Below, in pieces: positions 18,882 through 27,748 of a DNA stretch of 64,000 nt. Both the position numbers and the translations under genes were made by a program. The notes under the pieces are model-generated. The model was given only the letters and a program-made list of their open reading frames with translations. It was not told the origin of the DNA and did not search any database. The stretch's first letter is position 1; the number at the start of each line of letters is the position of its first letter. Source of the DNA: Aequorivita aurantiaca (GTDB taxonomy: Bacteria > Bacteroidota > Bacteroidia > Flavobacteriales > Flavobacteriaceae). The stretch is from NCBI RefSeq assembly GCF_030410135.1, contig NZ_JAUGQQ010000006.1:145753-209752 (forward strand), written 5' to 3'.

Positions 18882-20246
18882 TTATAGATTAGGAACCCTT
18901 ACGCTTCCGCCAACCCAACAGCTAAAAGTTACTGTTTTTCCTGCCATACCTTCACTGAAGATATCGCTGGCCTGTGGTGCACGCTGACGATAACTGCTTG
19001 CGGCGGCTTTTGCATTTCCTGAAATGGTGCCATCCACGCGTGCTGCTTTATCCATCATGTCTGCAGCTAGCCAATACATAGCTCTTTTTTCAAAAACAGT
19101 AGTACCACAGTTGTTAGCGCTATCCGCATACATTGCGCCTATTTTGTAATAAGCGATTCCCGCTGAGGGTTTTGCCTCAAGCATCTTGTTGTAATAGGTC
19201 CGTGCAGTTCCGAAACTTCCTTTTTTACGGTAGTTTTCTGCAATGCTATAATAAATACGGGCTTTTTTAGAGTTGTCCTTTTCCAATTCAGCAGCTTGGT
19301 TAAAATATTCCAACGCTGCAGAGGCCTTTCCTTCAGCTTCAGCTTGTTTTCCTAAAAGGTAAGCAGAAGTAGAACTTGGCTCCAACTCATGCAATCTTAC
19401 TGCAAGTTTATTGGATAGTGAGCTTTCGCAGTCCTTGGCGTCCAACCTATTGCTGGCATTTTTCAACCATTCAATGTCATTCTTTTTCTGTTCGTAGTCT
19501 TTTTCATAAAGTGGAATAAGGTTTGGACAGTCTGCCAATTGACCGAGTTTTCCATTAACGCTTCCTTCAACCGTTGCGTATACCCCTAAGTTATTTTCAT
19601 AAACATCCTTAGCTCTTTGTTCCTTATCGGTTAGAGCTGTGCCGGCTTCTTCCTTATCCAACATTGGAGTAAGTTTTGATGCAAGACTGTTCTTTTCAGT
19701 ATCTATTTTGCTGATCACAACATCATATAGATCGAATATTTCCTGGATATCCTTTTGGCCTTCGTTAAAAAGATCGACTGCCAAGGAGAAGTATGCGTAA
19801 AGGCTTTTTCCGCTGGTAAAGTTTTCCGGATCTTTTTTAAATGCCTCGTCAAAAGCTTTGAACTGTTCTGCCTTTGTGCCAACATTATTGTCATACTTTA
19901 ATTGAGCGATACTGGAAAGGACCTCGCCTTCCTTGGTTTGTTCTGGAAAATGTTGCAACCTTAACTGATAGGCCTGAATAAGATCGTTAATTTTACTTTT
20001 ATCGCCTTTTTCGTCTACGAAATATTCATACATTTTAATGCCATATTGATAAATGGCCAGGTTATAATTGGGACAGTCCTTTACTAAATTTTCATAATGG
20101 GGAAGAGCTGCTTCGTAGTTTTTTATCTTCGCCTGCTCAGTAAAATAGGACATTAAAATTGTACAGTCGTCTGGAGCTTGTGCAATGGATTTTGCAGAAA
20201 CTGAAAGCAGGGCAATGGTAAATAATAAAATGAACTTTGTTTTCAT
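18882..20246 (-). CDS. Secreted tetratricopeptide repeat protein
   Basis: A 454-residue protein with a signal peptide (MKTKFILLFTIALLSVSAKS) and TPR-like helices, most clearly near residues 300-380 (ALEYFNQAAELEKDNSKKA, FGTARTYYNKMLEAKPSAG). The upstream in-frame ATG at 20273 is rejected because the start at 20246 begins the signal directly. It is probably periplasmic or outer-membrane associated and may hold protein-protein contacts for LPS or outer-membrane assembly. It lies between a beta-barrel gene and lptC with gaps of 19 and 2 bases, so it is part of the same envelope operon. A specific function is not known. Confidence 0.8.
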   Translation of the reverse strand: MKTKFILLFTIALLSVSAKSIAQAPDDCTILMSYFTEQAKIKNYEAALPHYENLVKDCPNYNLAIYQYGIKMYEYFVDEKGDKSKINDLIQAYQLRLQHFPEQTKEGEVLSSIAQLKYDNNVGTKAEQFKAFDEAFKKDPENFTSGKSLYAYFSLAVDLFNEGQKDIQEIFDLYDVVISKIDTEKNSLASKLTPMLDKEEAGTALTDKEQRAKDVYENNLGVYATVEGSVNGKLGQLADCPNLIPLYEKDYEQKKNDIEWLKNASNRLDAKDCESSLSNKLAVRLHELEPSSTSAYLLGKQAEAEGKASAALEYFNQAAELEKDNSKKARIYYSIAENYRKKGSFGTARTYYNKMLEAKPSAGIAYYKIGAMYADSANNCGTTVFEKRAMYWLAADMMDKAARVDGTISGNAKAAASSYRQRAPQASDIFSEGMAGKTVTFSCWVGGSVRVPNL

Positions 20247-20265
20247 GGTTTTGCTATTAGTAATA

Positions 20266-21504
20266 TTAATCATATAATCTTTTTTCGAACCAGCGGTCGT
20301 TTAATGAAAAACTAATAAATGTGTTGAAGAAGGTTTCCTTGATCAATCCATAGTCCGTTGTTCCTCGACTTCCTACTTCAAATCCTAAATTCATGTTTGA
20401 GAATAAGCGTCCGATTGGTAACCCAACTCCAAAAGATATGCCAAACTCATTGACGTGGTGTCCGTCAAAGCTTAGGCCAGTTTGTTCAAATCTTCCACCT
20501 GCCCTGTAAACAACCCTTTTATAATATTCTCCGAAGGAATTATAATTGGGAATATAAAAACCTCCCAAATAAAATTTGGAAGCATTTTTATAGGTCACAT
20601 TTTCACTGATGTATGAACGATTGGTAAAATTACTTGTTTTTTCGTTCACATATTCTAATCCGATTCCCCAATATTTGGGTTTACTTAAGCCAATGCCAAT
20701 AGTAACCTGTGCGGGATAGGAAAAATCGGTATCGGGAACGGAAATTTCTCTTTCATCCACATCAAAAATTCCCGCCGGAATAATGGAAACACTCCCCACT
20801 CTCCGCAAATTTTCGGAATTGATATTTGTGCCAGGCGTGAAGGTGAGGGTTCCTGAAAGTTCAAGGTTTTCGTCAATCATCCGTTTGTACATTGCACCAA
20901 GATTAAAAGTGAAGCCTGACAGATTGGATCTGTTCACCTCTCGAGTGCCGTATTGAAGTTCTGATTTTTGGGTTACGGCGGTGTTTTCAATCTTTCCGAA
21001 ATTATACCCAGCGTCCACACCGAGGCTTAATTCCGGCGTAACTTGATATCCAAGTGAAATATATGCTTTGTTTAGACCACCATTTCCAGAATATTGGGTT
21101 ATACCGTCGGGTACTTCGGAATAAAAATCATATCCCACCGATGTGTACGGAATAACTCCAAAACCCATTCCGAATTTGCCCATTGGAATACCCATTGCCA
21201 CATAATCCAGTGTTGAAGTAGAGGTATTTTGGCTTTCGGTTGCGTTTTTTTGTTTTAGGATTTGGTGACTTCCTCCAACGGAAAAGTTAATCAAGCGCAA
21301 TCCTGCATAACTCGCAGGATTTTGAAGATTCAAATGAATACTGTCCGAGAAGACACCCAGCCCTCCCATAGCCCTGTTTTCCACAGTGCCGCGGAATTTT
21401 AATGAGCCAATACCGTAAAATGAATATGGTGAAGTGGTTCCTTCTTGTGCAAGGGCGATACTGGTTATAAGTAAAAATAACCCAATTGCTATTTTTTTAA
21501 ACAT
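20266..21504 (-). CDS. Outer membrane beta-barrel protein of the coaX-lptC operon
   Basis: A 412-residue protein with a signal peptide (MFKKIAIGLFLLITSIALAQ) and a long run of amphipathic strands; SPYSFYGIGSLKFRGTVENRAMGG and NLQNPASYAGL are reminiscent of FadL/PorV-like barrels. The ATG at 21504 overlaps the coaX TGA by one base (TGATG), fixing the start. The C-terminus ends in strands with aromatic residues. It is probably an outer membrane pore or assembly component; its ligand is unknown. Operon placement between coaX and lptC suggests an envelope function. Confidence 0.78.
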   Translation of the reverse strand: MFKKIAIGLFLLITSIALAQEGTTSPYSFYGIGSLKFRGTVENRAMGGLGVFSDSIHLNLQNPASYAGLRLINFSVGGSHQILKQKNATESQNTSTSTLDYVAMGIPMGKFGMGFGVIPYTSVGYDFYSEVPDGITQYSGNGGLNKAYISLGYQVTPELSLGVDAGYNFGKIENTAVTQKSELQYGTREVNRSNLSGFTFNLGAMYKRMIDENLELSGTLTFTPGTNINSENLRRVGSVSIIPAGIFDVDEREISVPDTDFSYPAQVTIGIGLSKPKYWGIGLEYVNEKTSNFTNRSYISENVTYKNASKFYLGGFYIPNYNSFGEYYKRVVYRAGGRFEQTGLSFDGHHVNEFGISFGVGLPIGRLFSNMNLGFEVGSRGTTDYGLIKETFFNTFISFSLNDRWFEKRLYD

Positions 21505-22229
21505 CAATGTTTGTTATATTCTAAAATATGGTTCAATCCCTCCAATAAAAAATTTGAGTTGGCAAAGATGTCATTTTTTAAACTATCTCGCAAAAAATGT
21601 GCGTCCCCACCTGTTAAAATAACTGTTAAATTGTCGTAATCTTTTTTATATTCATTTATATAACCCTCAATTTCATACAATATTCCGTTTACCACGCCAG
21701 AATGTATAGCGCTAGCCGTATCATTGCCCAAATATGAATCTGGAGATTTTGTTTTCAGCAACGGTAATTTTTCAGTAAACGTATGGAGGGCTTTATACCG
21801 CAAAGAAATTCCGGGGGAAATGGCTCCTCCGAAATATTCGTTCTTTGAATTTATAAAATCATAGGTAATGCAAGTGCCGGCGTCAATTATCAAAACATTT
21901 TTCTGCGGAAATTGATCCGCGGCCGCACTCACTAACGCTATCCTATCAATACCCAAAGTTAGTGGGGTTGCATATTTATTGACGAAGGAAACTGGCGTCT
22001 GATGATTTAATAGAAGAACCTCGAATTGATTTCGTACCTCCTCAAACTGCCCCTCTAAAAGATTGGATACAGCGGAAATAATACAATTCTTAATAGGAAA
22101 AACTTTAGAAATTTCCTGAATGGCTAAAGAAAAGTCATTTTTGGAACAGGTGGTTTTTTGCGTTAAGTTTCCATCGTTAAATACTCCAAGCTTTATGAGG
22201 GTATTTCCAACATCAATGGCAAGATTCAT
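21504..22229 (-). CDS. coaX: Type III pantothenate kinase CoaX
   Basis: A 241-residue protein with the ASKHA-kinase signatures of CoaX: the N-terminal phosphate loop LAIDVGNTLIKLGVF, TLGIDRIALVSAAADQFP, IIDAGTCITYDFI and GAISPGISLRYKALHTFTEKLP. It phosphorylates pantothenate, the first step of coenzyme A synthesis, in the cytosol, and unlike CoaA is not feedback-inhibited by CoA. It is the first gene of an operon that continues with envelope genes, an arrangement seen in related bacteria and not explained by biochemistry. Confidence 0.92.
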   Translation of the reverse strand: MNLAIDVGNTLIKLGVFNDGNLTQKTTCSKNDFSLAIQEISKVFPIKNCIISAVSNLLEGQFEEVRNQFEVLLLNHQTPVSFVNKYATPLTLGIDRIALVSAAADQFPQKNVLIIDAGTCITYDFINSKNEYFGGAISPGISLRYKALHTFTEKLPLLKTKSPDSYLGNDTASAIHSGVVNGILYEIEGYINEYKKDYDNLTVILTGGDAHFLRDSLKNDIFANSNFLLEGLNHILEYNKH

Positions 22230-22331
22230 TTTTTTTAAATAAGGCCATAAAAATACAATTCCACTAAGTAACTATTTGTTAAGGCACTATTAAATTGAAA
22301 AAAGATATCTTTTTATTTTTTAAATTATTGT

Positions 22332-22361
22332 TTTGCAAAAACGAAAATAGCTTTATATTTG
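22332..22361 (+). promoter_or_regulatory. Bacteroidota-type promoter of tRNA-Phe
   Basis: A TTTG at 22332-22335 and TATATTTG at 22354-22361, separated by 18 bases, match the Bacteroidota -33/-7 consensus (TTTG and TAnnTTTG). The tRNA begins 14 bases after the -7 box. Confidence 0.75.
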
Positions 22362-22374
22362 CCCACTCAATAAT

Positions 22375-22447
<73 letters not shown>

Positions 22448-22449
22448 CA

Positions 22450-22480
22450 AAAGCCCGGAACTTCTGTTTCGGGCTTTTTG
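22450..22480 (+). terminator. Terminator of tRNA-Phe
   Basis: An AAAAGCCCG / CGGGCTTTTT hairpin directly after the tRNA with a T run. It can also serve the converging GHMP kinase gene on the minus strand, which ends at 22484. Confidence 0.8.
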
Positions 22481-22483
22481 TTT

Positions 22484-23401
22484 CTATAAAAGTGGCGTTT
22501 TCTGCTTCACCATTTCAGAAAAGGAAATAATAGTGCCGAATCCTTTATTTCGAAAATAATCCATTTCACTTTCAGCTCCAGTAGCCAAAACAAAATCGCC
22601 GCCCCACGCACCGAGACTTTTCACGATGCCATTAAAGTTGGGAAACAAGCGTTGTTTAACCGATTCCATTTTAATGATTTCAGAAATAACCTTCTCGTGA
22701 CTTTCCATCAAATTCTCAAAATCCTTCAAGGTACGGCACTGTAACAACTTTTTCGATATATCTGAAATGTTCTCAATATCCTTTGGCCTTACGGATGCAT
22801 TTCTATAACGTTCAATCCCTTCCTTACTGTCCTGTTTTTTATTTAAATGCACGAAAAATAACGAATCTGTAAAGTCCCACGGGAGATGGACTTTTCTGAA
22901 TTCGGGCCTTTTATTTTTCAATTCGTACAAAATAGGGGCATCACTTTGCGCGGCGGCAATATCATAACCACTTCCGCCAAAACTATTTTTTAAAAGATCA
23001 AAGGGATTAACCGCAGCCCATTGCGCAATGTTATTTATTAGTGTGGAAGAAGTGCCCAGACCCCAAATTCGCGGGAAATCCAATTTGGTTTTAATATTAA
23101 TTCCGTCACTTTTTATAAGAAAATCTGGATTCAAATTTCGTGCTTCCCGAAGTATTTTTGAGAGTGTATTTGAAATTTCAGCTTGGCCTGTTTGGTTTTC
23201 AAAATTCTTTAAATCGAAAAATTCTTCAAACCATACTTCACCTTTTTCATCAAAACTTTGCCAATGAATTCTCTCTTTTTCAGAATTCTCTACCTCCAAT
23301 GATTGCCCATATTTTGTAGGAAAGGCTAAAGCACTGGCTCCATCGAGCACCACATATTCTCCGGTGAGCAATAATTTTCCGTTGCTGTGGAACTTCCGCA
23401 T
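22484..23401 (-). CDS. GYDIA family GHMP kinase (mevalonate-pathway type)
   Basis: A 305-residue GHMP-fold protein. It has the N-terminal KLLLTGEYVVLDGASALAFP segment of mevalonate-pathway kinases, the glycine-rich ATP loop RIWGLGTSSTLINNIAQ, and the FGGSGYDIAAAQS segment that names the GYDIA family. It follows HMG-CoA reductase with a single base between stop and start, so it probably phosphorylates mevalonate or phosphomevalonate in isoprenoid synthesis. Which of the two substrates it uses cannot be told from sequence. Confidence 0.85.
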   Translation of the reverse strand: MRKFHSNGKLLLTGEYVVLDGASALAFPTKYGQSLEVENSEKERIHWQSFDEKGEVWFEEFFDLKNFENQTGQAEISNTLSKILREARNLNPDFLIKSDGINIKTKLDFPRIWGLGTSSTLINNIAQWAAVNPFDLLKNSFGGSGYDIAAAQSDAPILYELKNKRPEFRKVHLPWDFTDSLFFVHLNKKQDSKEGIERYRNASVRPKDIENISDISKKLLQCRTLKDFENLMESHEKVISEIIKMESVKQRLFPNFNGIVKSLGAWGGDFVLATGAESEMDYFRNKGFGTIISFSEMVKQKTPLL

Positions 23402-23402
23402 T

Positions 23403-24716
23403 TTATTTTCTGAGATTTTTCAAGAAGGAAGTAACCGAATTATGTGAAACAGCATTTTCTTTATAGTAGTCCAACGCTTTTTCCTTTTCCTGTTTTGTCG
23501 CTTGCAATTGGTTCAAAATATTCATCAAGTGCATTTTCATATGGCCTTTTTGAATGCCGGTTGTAATTAATGAGCGTACTGCGGCAAAGTTTTGTGCCAA
23601 CCCTGCAACCGCTAAAATCTTCATTAATTCTTTTGCATCGGGCTTTTGAAGAATCTCAAAAGCTAGTTTCGTCAATGGATGTAGCGAAGTTAAACCCCCA
23701 ACGGTGCCCACCGCCAAAGGCAATTCAATCCAAAATGTGAAAATATCATTCTCGATTTTTGCATGTGTTAAGCTTCCGTAATAACTATTTCTGGCCGCAT
23801 AAGCGTGCACACAAGCTTCCACGGCACGAAAATCGTTGCCCGTTGCCAAGACAACGGCATCCACTCCGTTCATAATTCCTTTATTGTGCGTAACAGCGCG
23901 TCGTGTTTCGGTTTTGGCAATTTCAATAGCACGAACAAATTTTTCGGCAAATTGTTTTCCGTCGTAATTTTTGGAAGTAAGTTCATCAATCTTGCAGCTC
24001 ACTTCCGCTCGAACCAAACATTCGGGAACGTAGTTTGAAAGTATGCTCATCACCACTTCTGGAAACACTTCGTCCTTTTGGAACGCCTCAAACCTCCTGG
24101 CTTCCTCCTCAAAGGTTTGCGCCATTCGTTCCAAACAACTGTTTATGAAATTGGCGCCCATGGCATCCAAAGTTTCAAAGGTGGCATGGATATAAAAATA
24201 ACCCTCCAAAATATGCGATTTGTCAACCAATGAAAGTTCCAAAAGTCCGCCCCCTCGGGATTTCATGTTTTTTTCAATCGATTGTATGCTCTCGATTAGT
24301 TTCGGTTTTACAATTTCAAAGAACGCCTCAATACTTTTTTCATTTCCATAGAAATTGAAATGAATCTGACCATTTTTTTCTGTGGAAATCACTTCCGCTT
24401 TAAACCCACCGCGTTCCAACCAAAATTTTGCAGCATTGCTGGCGGCTGCTACCACTGAGCTTTCCTCGGTGACCATTGGCAAGGCATAAAATTTACCGTT
24501 AATTAAAAAATTGGGTGCAATCGCAAATGGCAAATAATAGTTTGATAAGGTATTCTCAATAAAATCGTCGTGAAGCTGCTGCAATTGGTCATCTTCATTC
24601 CAATACTTTTTTAAATTTTGAGCGGAACTAGGGTTGTTGGACAGATAATTTTCTGCCAGCCATTCAATTTTTTCGAGTTTAGATTTTTTTGAAAATCCGG
24701 AAACGGGTTGTTTCAT
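23403..24716 (-). CDS. Class II (degradative-type) hydroxymethylglutaryl-CoA reductase
   Basis: A 437-residue class II HMG-CoA reductase. Catalytic elements are visible: Glu in MVTEESSVVAAASNAAKFW (about residue 84), Lys in THNKGIMNGVDAVV, Asp in LATGNDFRAVE, and a late His in the GHMKMHL segment. Class II enzymes are called degradative by homology with Pseudomonas mevalonii, but in Bacteroidota they act in the biosynthetic direction, making mevalonate from HMG-CoA. It is the first gene of a two-gene unit with the GYDIA kinase, and a -7 promoter box lies 25 bases upstream. Confidence 0.92.
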   Translation of the reverse strand: MKQPVSGFSKKSKLEKIEWLAENYLSNNPSSAQNLKKYWNEDDQLQQLHDDFIENTLSNYYLPFAIAPNFLINGKFYALPMVTEESSVVAAASNAAKFWLERGGFKAEVISTEKNGQIHFNFYGNEKSIEAFFEIVKPKLIESIQSIEKNMKSRGGGLLELSLVDKSHILEGYFYIHATFETLDAMGANFINSCLERMAQTFEEEARRFEAFQKDEVFPEVVMSILSNYVPECLVRAEVSCKIDELTSKNYDGKQFAEKFVRAIEIAKTETRRAVTHNKGIMNGVDAVVLATGNDFRAVEACVHAYAARNSYYGSLTHAKIENDIFTFWIELPLAVGTVGGLTSLHPLTKLAFEILQKPDAKELMKILAVAGLAQNFAAVRSLITTGIQKGHMKMHLMNILNQLQATKQEKEKALDYYKENAVSHNSVTSFLKNLRK

Positions 24717-24740
24717 CTAAATTTGCTATCGTTGAAGTAG

Positions 24741-24748
24741 CAAAGATA
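24741..24748 (-). promoter_or_regulatory. -7 promoter box of HMG-CoA reductase gene
   Basis: On the minus strand the sequence TATCTTTG matches TAnnTTTG exactly, 24 bases before the ATG at 24716. No clear TTG lies at the -33 spacing. Confidence 0.5.
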
Positions 24749-24786
24749 CGGCTTAGTAATTTTTTATGTCGTTATACCATAAAAAA

Positions 24787-24824
24787 GAAAGGTATTTAGA
24801 AATTAAACGTTCCAAATACCTTTC
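24787..24824 (-). terminator. Terminator downstream of small ORF / trp operon
   Basis: An 11-base perfect stem (GAAAGGTATTT / AAATACCTTTC) followed on the minus strand by six T. It would end transcription of the 42-residue ORF, and of any readthrough from trpA, before the HMG-CoA reductase promoter. Confidence 0.75.
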
Positions 24825-24881
24825 AAAATTAACTTAAAACGAAATTACGATTTAAGTGTCTATAAAATCTCGGTGGACTTT

Positions 24882-25010
24882 TTACTTTTTATTCTGCTGT
24901 TTTTTGATGGTTTTTTTATCAATATCAACCTTGTTGGTTTGTTGATTGACATTTCCGGTAGGATTGGTTGGATTTTTTTGCTCGGTTTTTCTTTCAAATT
25001 TCTTTTCCAT
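24882..25010 (-). CDS. Small lysine/asparagine-rich hydrophilic protein, 42 residues
   Basis: An ATG at 25010 opens a 42-residue frame: it starts MEKKFERKTEQKNP and ends in KKTIKKQQNKK, rich in Lys, Asn, Gln and Thr, with no hydrophobic segment. Two longer frames overlap the same bases (minus 24860-25072 and plus 24873-25094), but their compositions look accidental. The placement between trpA (stop 25091) and a terminator at 24787-24824 fits a real short gene. No family is recognised; it may be an intrinsically disordered or ribosome-associated small protein. Confidence 0.5.
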   Translation of the reverse strand: MEKKFERKTEQKNPTNPTGNVNQQTNKVDIDKKTIKKQQNKK

Positions 25011-25090
25011 GGTTTCAGATTTTCTAGATTTAAAACTCGAAAGTACCCATTCTTCAAGAAAAATTCTGCCAAAAGAATATTAAAGCTAGG

Positions 25091-25858
25091 TTAAACCTTT
25101 CGTATGGATTTTATAAAGGTTGAAATTCCATTCAAGCCATTTTCTGAAAGCATTTTTATAAAAGCACTACCAATAATTGCTCCACTGGTATATTTTGTTG
25201 CTTGCTGAAAAGTTTCTGCATTGTTTATTCCGAAACCAACAATTAATTTATTTTTCAGCGAAAGCGAAGCAATGTTTTGAAAATAATTTGTTTGCTCCGA
25301 GCCAAAATCCGAAGAATTGCCAGTAACACTGGCGCTGCTAACCATATAAATAAAACCTTCGGAAGCCGAATCTATTTCTCGAATGCGTGCTTCAGAAGTT
25401 TGGGGCGTGATTAAAAAGATATTCAGCAAACCGTATTTTTTGAAGATTTCGGCATAATGTTCCTGAAATTCCGCCAAAGGCAGATCGGGAAGAATTAAGC
25501 CGTCAATCCCAACTTCTGCACATTTTTTACAGAAATTTTCAACGCCAAATTGAAGCACGGGATTAAAATACCCCATAATAACCAAAGGAATTGAAACTGT
25601 TTTCCGAATATCTTTCAGTTGATGAAAAAGTATTTCGGTAGTCATTCCATTTTTCAGAGCTTGGGTTCCGCTAGCCTGAATAGTTGGTCCATCGGCCAAG
25701 GGATCGCTGAAAGGCAAACCAATCTCAACCATATCAACCCCATTTTTTTCCAATTGCTGAAGAATTTCAACAGTATCGTCAAGTTTTGGATAACCTGCGG
25801 TAAAATAGATTGAAAGCAATTTTTTGTTTTCCGAAAGTTTTCTATTGATTTTATTCAT
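25091..25858 (-). CDS. trpA: Tryptophan synthase alpha chain
   Basis: A 255-residue TIM-barrel protein. It carries the catalytic Glu motif MVEIGLPFSDPLADGPTIQ, the Asp segment IDGLILPDLP, and the phosphate loop VGFGINNAETFQQ. The alpha subunit splits indole-3-glycerol phosphate to indole and glyceraldehyde-3-phosphate and passes indole to TrpB. The ATG at 25858 is chosen, one base after the trpB stop; the longer frame to 25906 would lie in trpB. It is the last gene of trpEGDCFBA. Confidence 0.95.
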   Translation of the reverse strand: MNKINRKLSENKKLLSIYFTAGYPKLDDTVEILQQLEKNGVDMVEIGLPFSDPLADGPTIQASGTQALKNGMTTEILFHQLKDIRKTVSIPLVIMGYFNPVLQFGVENFCKKCAEVGIDGLILPDLPLAEFQEHYAEIFKKYGLLNIFLITPQTSEARIREIDSASEGFIYMVSSASVTGNSSDFGSEQTNYFQNIASLSLKNKLIVGFGINNAETFQQATKYTSGAIIGSAFIKMLSENGLNGISTFIKSIRKV

Positions 25859-25859
25859 C

Positions 25860-27041
25860 TTATAAATTAAAGTGCTTAATGTAAGTTTCCAAATCCTTAT
25901 CCCCACGACCGCTCAAATTCACCACGATCACTTCGTCTTTTTTAAATTTTCGACTTTCAAAAACCGCCAACGCGTGGCTGCTTTCAATTGCGGGAATAAT
26001 ACCTTCCAATTTGCAAAGTTGCATTCCAGCTTCCATCGCCTCATCATCGGTTATTGAAATAAATTCGCCCCGACCACTCGCAAAAAGATTGGCGTGCATT
26101 GGGCCAACGCCCGGATAATCCAAACCTGCGGAAATAGAGTAAGGTTCCGTGATTTGGCCGTCCGCAGTTTGCATTAACAGCGTTTTGCTACCATGAATAA
26201 TCCCGACTTTTCCCAAAGCTGAAGTTGCTGCACTTTCACCGCTATTGATTCCTTTTCCGGCGGCTTCAACGGCAATAATTCCAACCTCAGGTTTGTCCAA
26301 ATAATGATAAAAAGCACCGGCGGCATTGCTTCCTCCGCCAACACAGGCCACCACAAAATTTGGATTTTCCCGACCTTCTTTTTCGGTTAATTGCTTTTTT
26401 ATTTCTTCCGAAATCACACTTTGAAACCGCGCAACCATATCGGGATACGGATGCGGACCAACCACGCTACCTATAATATAATGTGTATCCACCGGATTGT
26501 TTATCCAATCGCGAATGGCTTCATTCGTTGCATCTTTCAAAGTTTTGCTACCGCTTGTGGCGGTAACCACTTTCGCACCCAGCATTTTCATACGGGCTAC
26601 GTTCGGCGCTTGGCGTTTTATGTCAATTTCACCCATAAAAACGATACATTCCAAACCCATCAAGGCACAAACGGTGGCGGTTGCAACACCGTGTTGGCCG
26701 GCGCCTGTTTCAGCGATAATTCGGGTTTTACCTAATCGTTGCGCCATTAAAATTTGACCGATTGTATTATTCACTTTGTGAGCGCCGGTGTGGCAAAGAT
26801 CTTCCCGTTTTAAATAAATTTTAGTATTGTATTTTTCCGAAAGCCGTTTTGCAAAATAAAGCGGCGTTGGCCGTCCCACATAATCCTTCAGCAATTGTCG
26901 GAATTCTTTTTGAAAGGATTCCTCAGCCATTATTATTAAATAATTCTGTCGTAATTCCTCCACATTTGGGTAAAGCATTTCTGGAATGTATGCGCCGCCA
27001 AACTCACCGTAATAGCCTTTTTCGTTTACATTATAATTCAT
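25860..27041 (-). CDS. trpB: Tryptophan synthase beta chain
   Basis: A 393-residue PLP enzyme. The PLP lysine lies in [17 protein letters not shown], the phosphate-binding loop is [10 protein letters not shown], and the GAGQHG and [15 protein letters not shown] ([15 protein letters not shown]) segments are present. It condenses indole with serine to make tryptophan. It overlaps nothing but follows trpF by 68 bases, which hold four copies of a heptamer repeat also found between trpC and trpD. Confidence 0.96.
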   Translation of the reverse strand: MNYNVNEKGYYGEFGGAYIPEMLYPNVEELRQNYLIIMAEESFQKEFRQLLKDYVGRPTPLYFAKRLSEKYNTKIYLKREDLCHTGAHKVNNTIGQILMAQRLGKTRIIAETGAGQHGVATATVCALMGLECIVFMGEIDIKRQAPNVARMKMLGAKVVTATSGSKTLKDATNEAIRDWINNPVDTHYIIGSVVGPHPYPDMVARFQSVISEEIKKQLTEKEGRENPNFVVACVGGGSNAAGAFYHYLDKPEVGIIAVEAAGKGINSGESAATSALGKVGIIHGSKTLLMQTADGQITEPYSISAGLDYPGVGPMHANLFASGRGEFISITDDEAMEAGMQLCKLEGIIPAIESSHALAVFESRKFKKDEVIVVNLSGRGDKDLETYIKHFNL

Positions 27042-27049
27042 TTTTCTGT

Positions 27050-27077
27050 ATTGAGTATTGAGTAATAAGTATTGAGT
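27050..27077. repeat. Short ATTGAGT heptamer array, 4 copies
   Basis: Four consecutive seven-base units (ATTGAGT, ATTGAGT, AATAAGT, ATTGAGT) fill part of the trpF-trpB gap. They are the same heptamer as the 19-copy array at 28535-28667. Confidence 0.85.
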
Positions 27078-27109
27078 CTTGTTTCCTATTTCTTGGCTCG
27101 TGATTCTTT

Positions 27110-27748
27110 TTATTCGTGGTTCAAAGCGTTTATAAATTTTTTCAATTTCGAAAAATCTTTCATTCCCGGTTCAATTTCGAATTTGCTATTTACATCAATC
27201 GCATAAATAGGAAGGTTTGTTTTTAATATTTCTTTTAAATTATCAATTTCGTCTATGCCTATGCCACCGCTTAAAATGAAGGGAGTTTTGTATTTGTAAT
27301 TTTTTAAAATCTCCCAATTAAAGGTTTTTCCGTTTCCGCCGTGATGATCACCTTTGGTATCGAACAGAAAAGCATCAACTTTTTTTACAAAATCACGCGT
27401 TTTGGAAAAATCGAAAGAGTCGTCAACAGAAAAGACTTTCCAAACTTCATAGCCATCCCAAAATTTTAAGCGTAAATACATATTTAGGGTTAGCACAAAT
27501 TCCTTGGTTTCATTACCGTGAAGCTGAATAACATCCAAATTGTATTTTTTAAAAGTCTCGAGAATTTCGGCTATTGTGGCATCCACGAAAACGCCAACTT
27601 TCTTTATTCCGAGGGGTAGCGCAGGAATCTCGCTATCAAAATATCTCGGACTTTTTCCATAAAAAATGAAACCCAAATAATCTGGCTGAAGTTTTGCGAC
27701 TTCGGCGATGTTGTGTTTCATTCCGCAGATTTTCAGCATGGTTTTCAT
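27110..27748 (-). CDS. trpF: Phosphoribosylanthranilate isomerase
   Basis: A 212-residue TIM-barrel enzyme. It starts [25 protein letters not shown], the N-terminal catalytic Cys segment of PRA isomerase, and includes [19 protein letters not shown] and [16 protein letters not shown] (catalytic Asp and phosphate loop). It isomerises N-(5'-phosphoribosyl)anthranilate to CdRP. Its ATG overlaps the trpC stop by four bases (ATGA), showing translational coupling. Confidence 0.94.
   Translation of the reverse strand: MKTMLKICGMKHNIAEVAKLQPDYLGFIFYGKSPRYFDSEIPALPLGIKKVGVFVDATIAEILETFKKYNLDVIQLHGNETKEFVLTLNMYLRLKFWDGYEVWKVFSVDDSFDFSKTRDFVKKVDAFLFDTKGDHHGGNGKTFNWEILKNYKYKTPFILSGGIGIDEIDNLKEILKTNLPIYAIDVNSKFEIEPGMKDFSKLKKFINALNHE

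Noticed and set aside
24860..25094. Longer frames overlapping the 42-residue ORF (minus 24860-25072, plus 24873-25094)
   Set aside because: Their compositions look accidental and neither fits a known family; the shorter frame from 25010 is more convincing.
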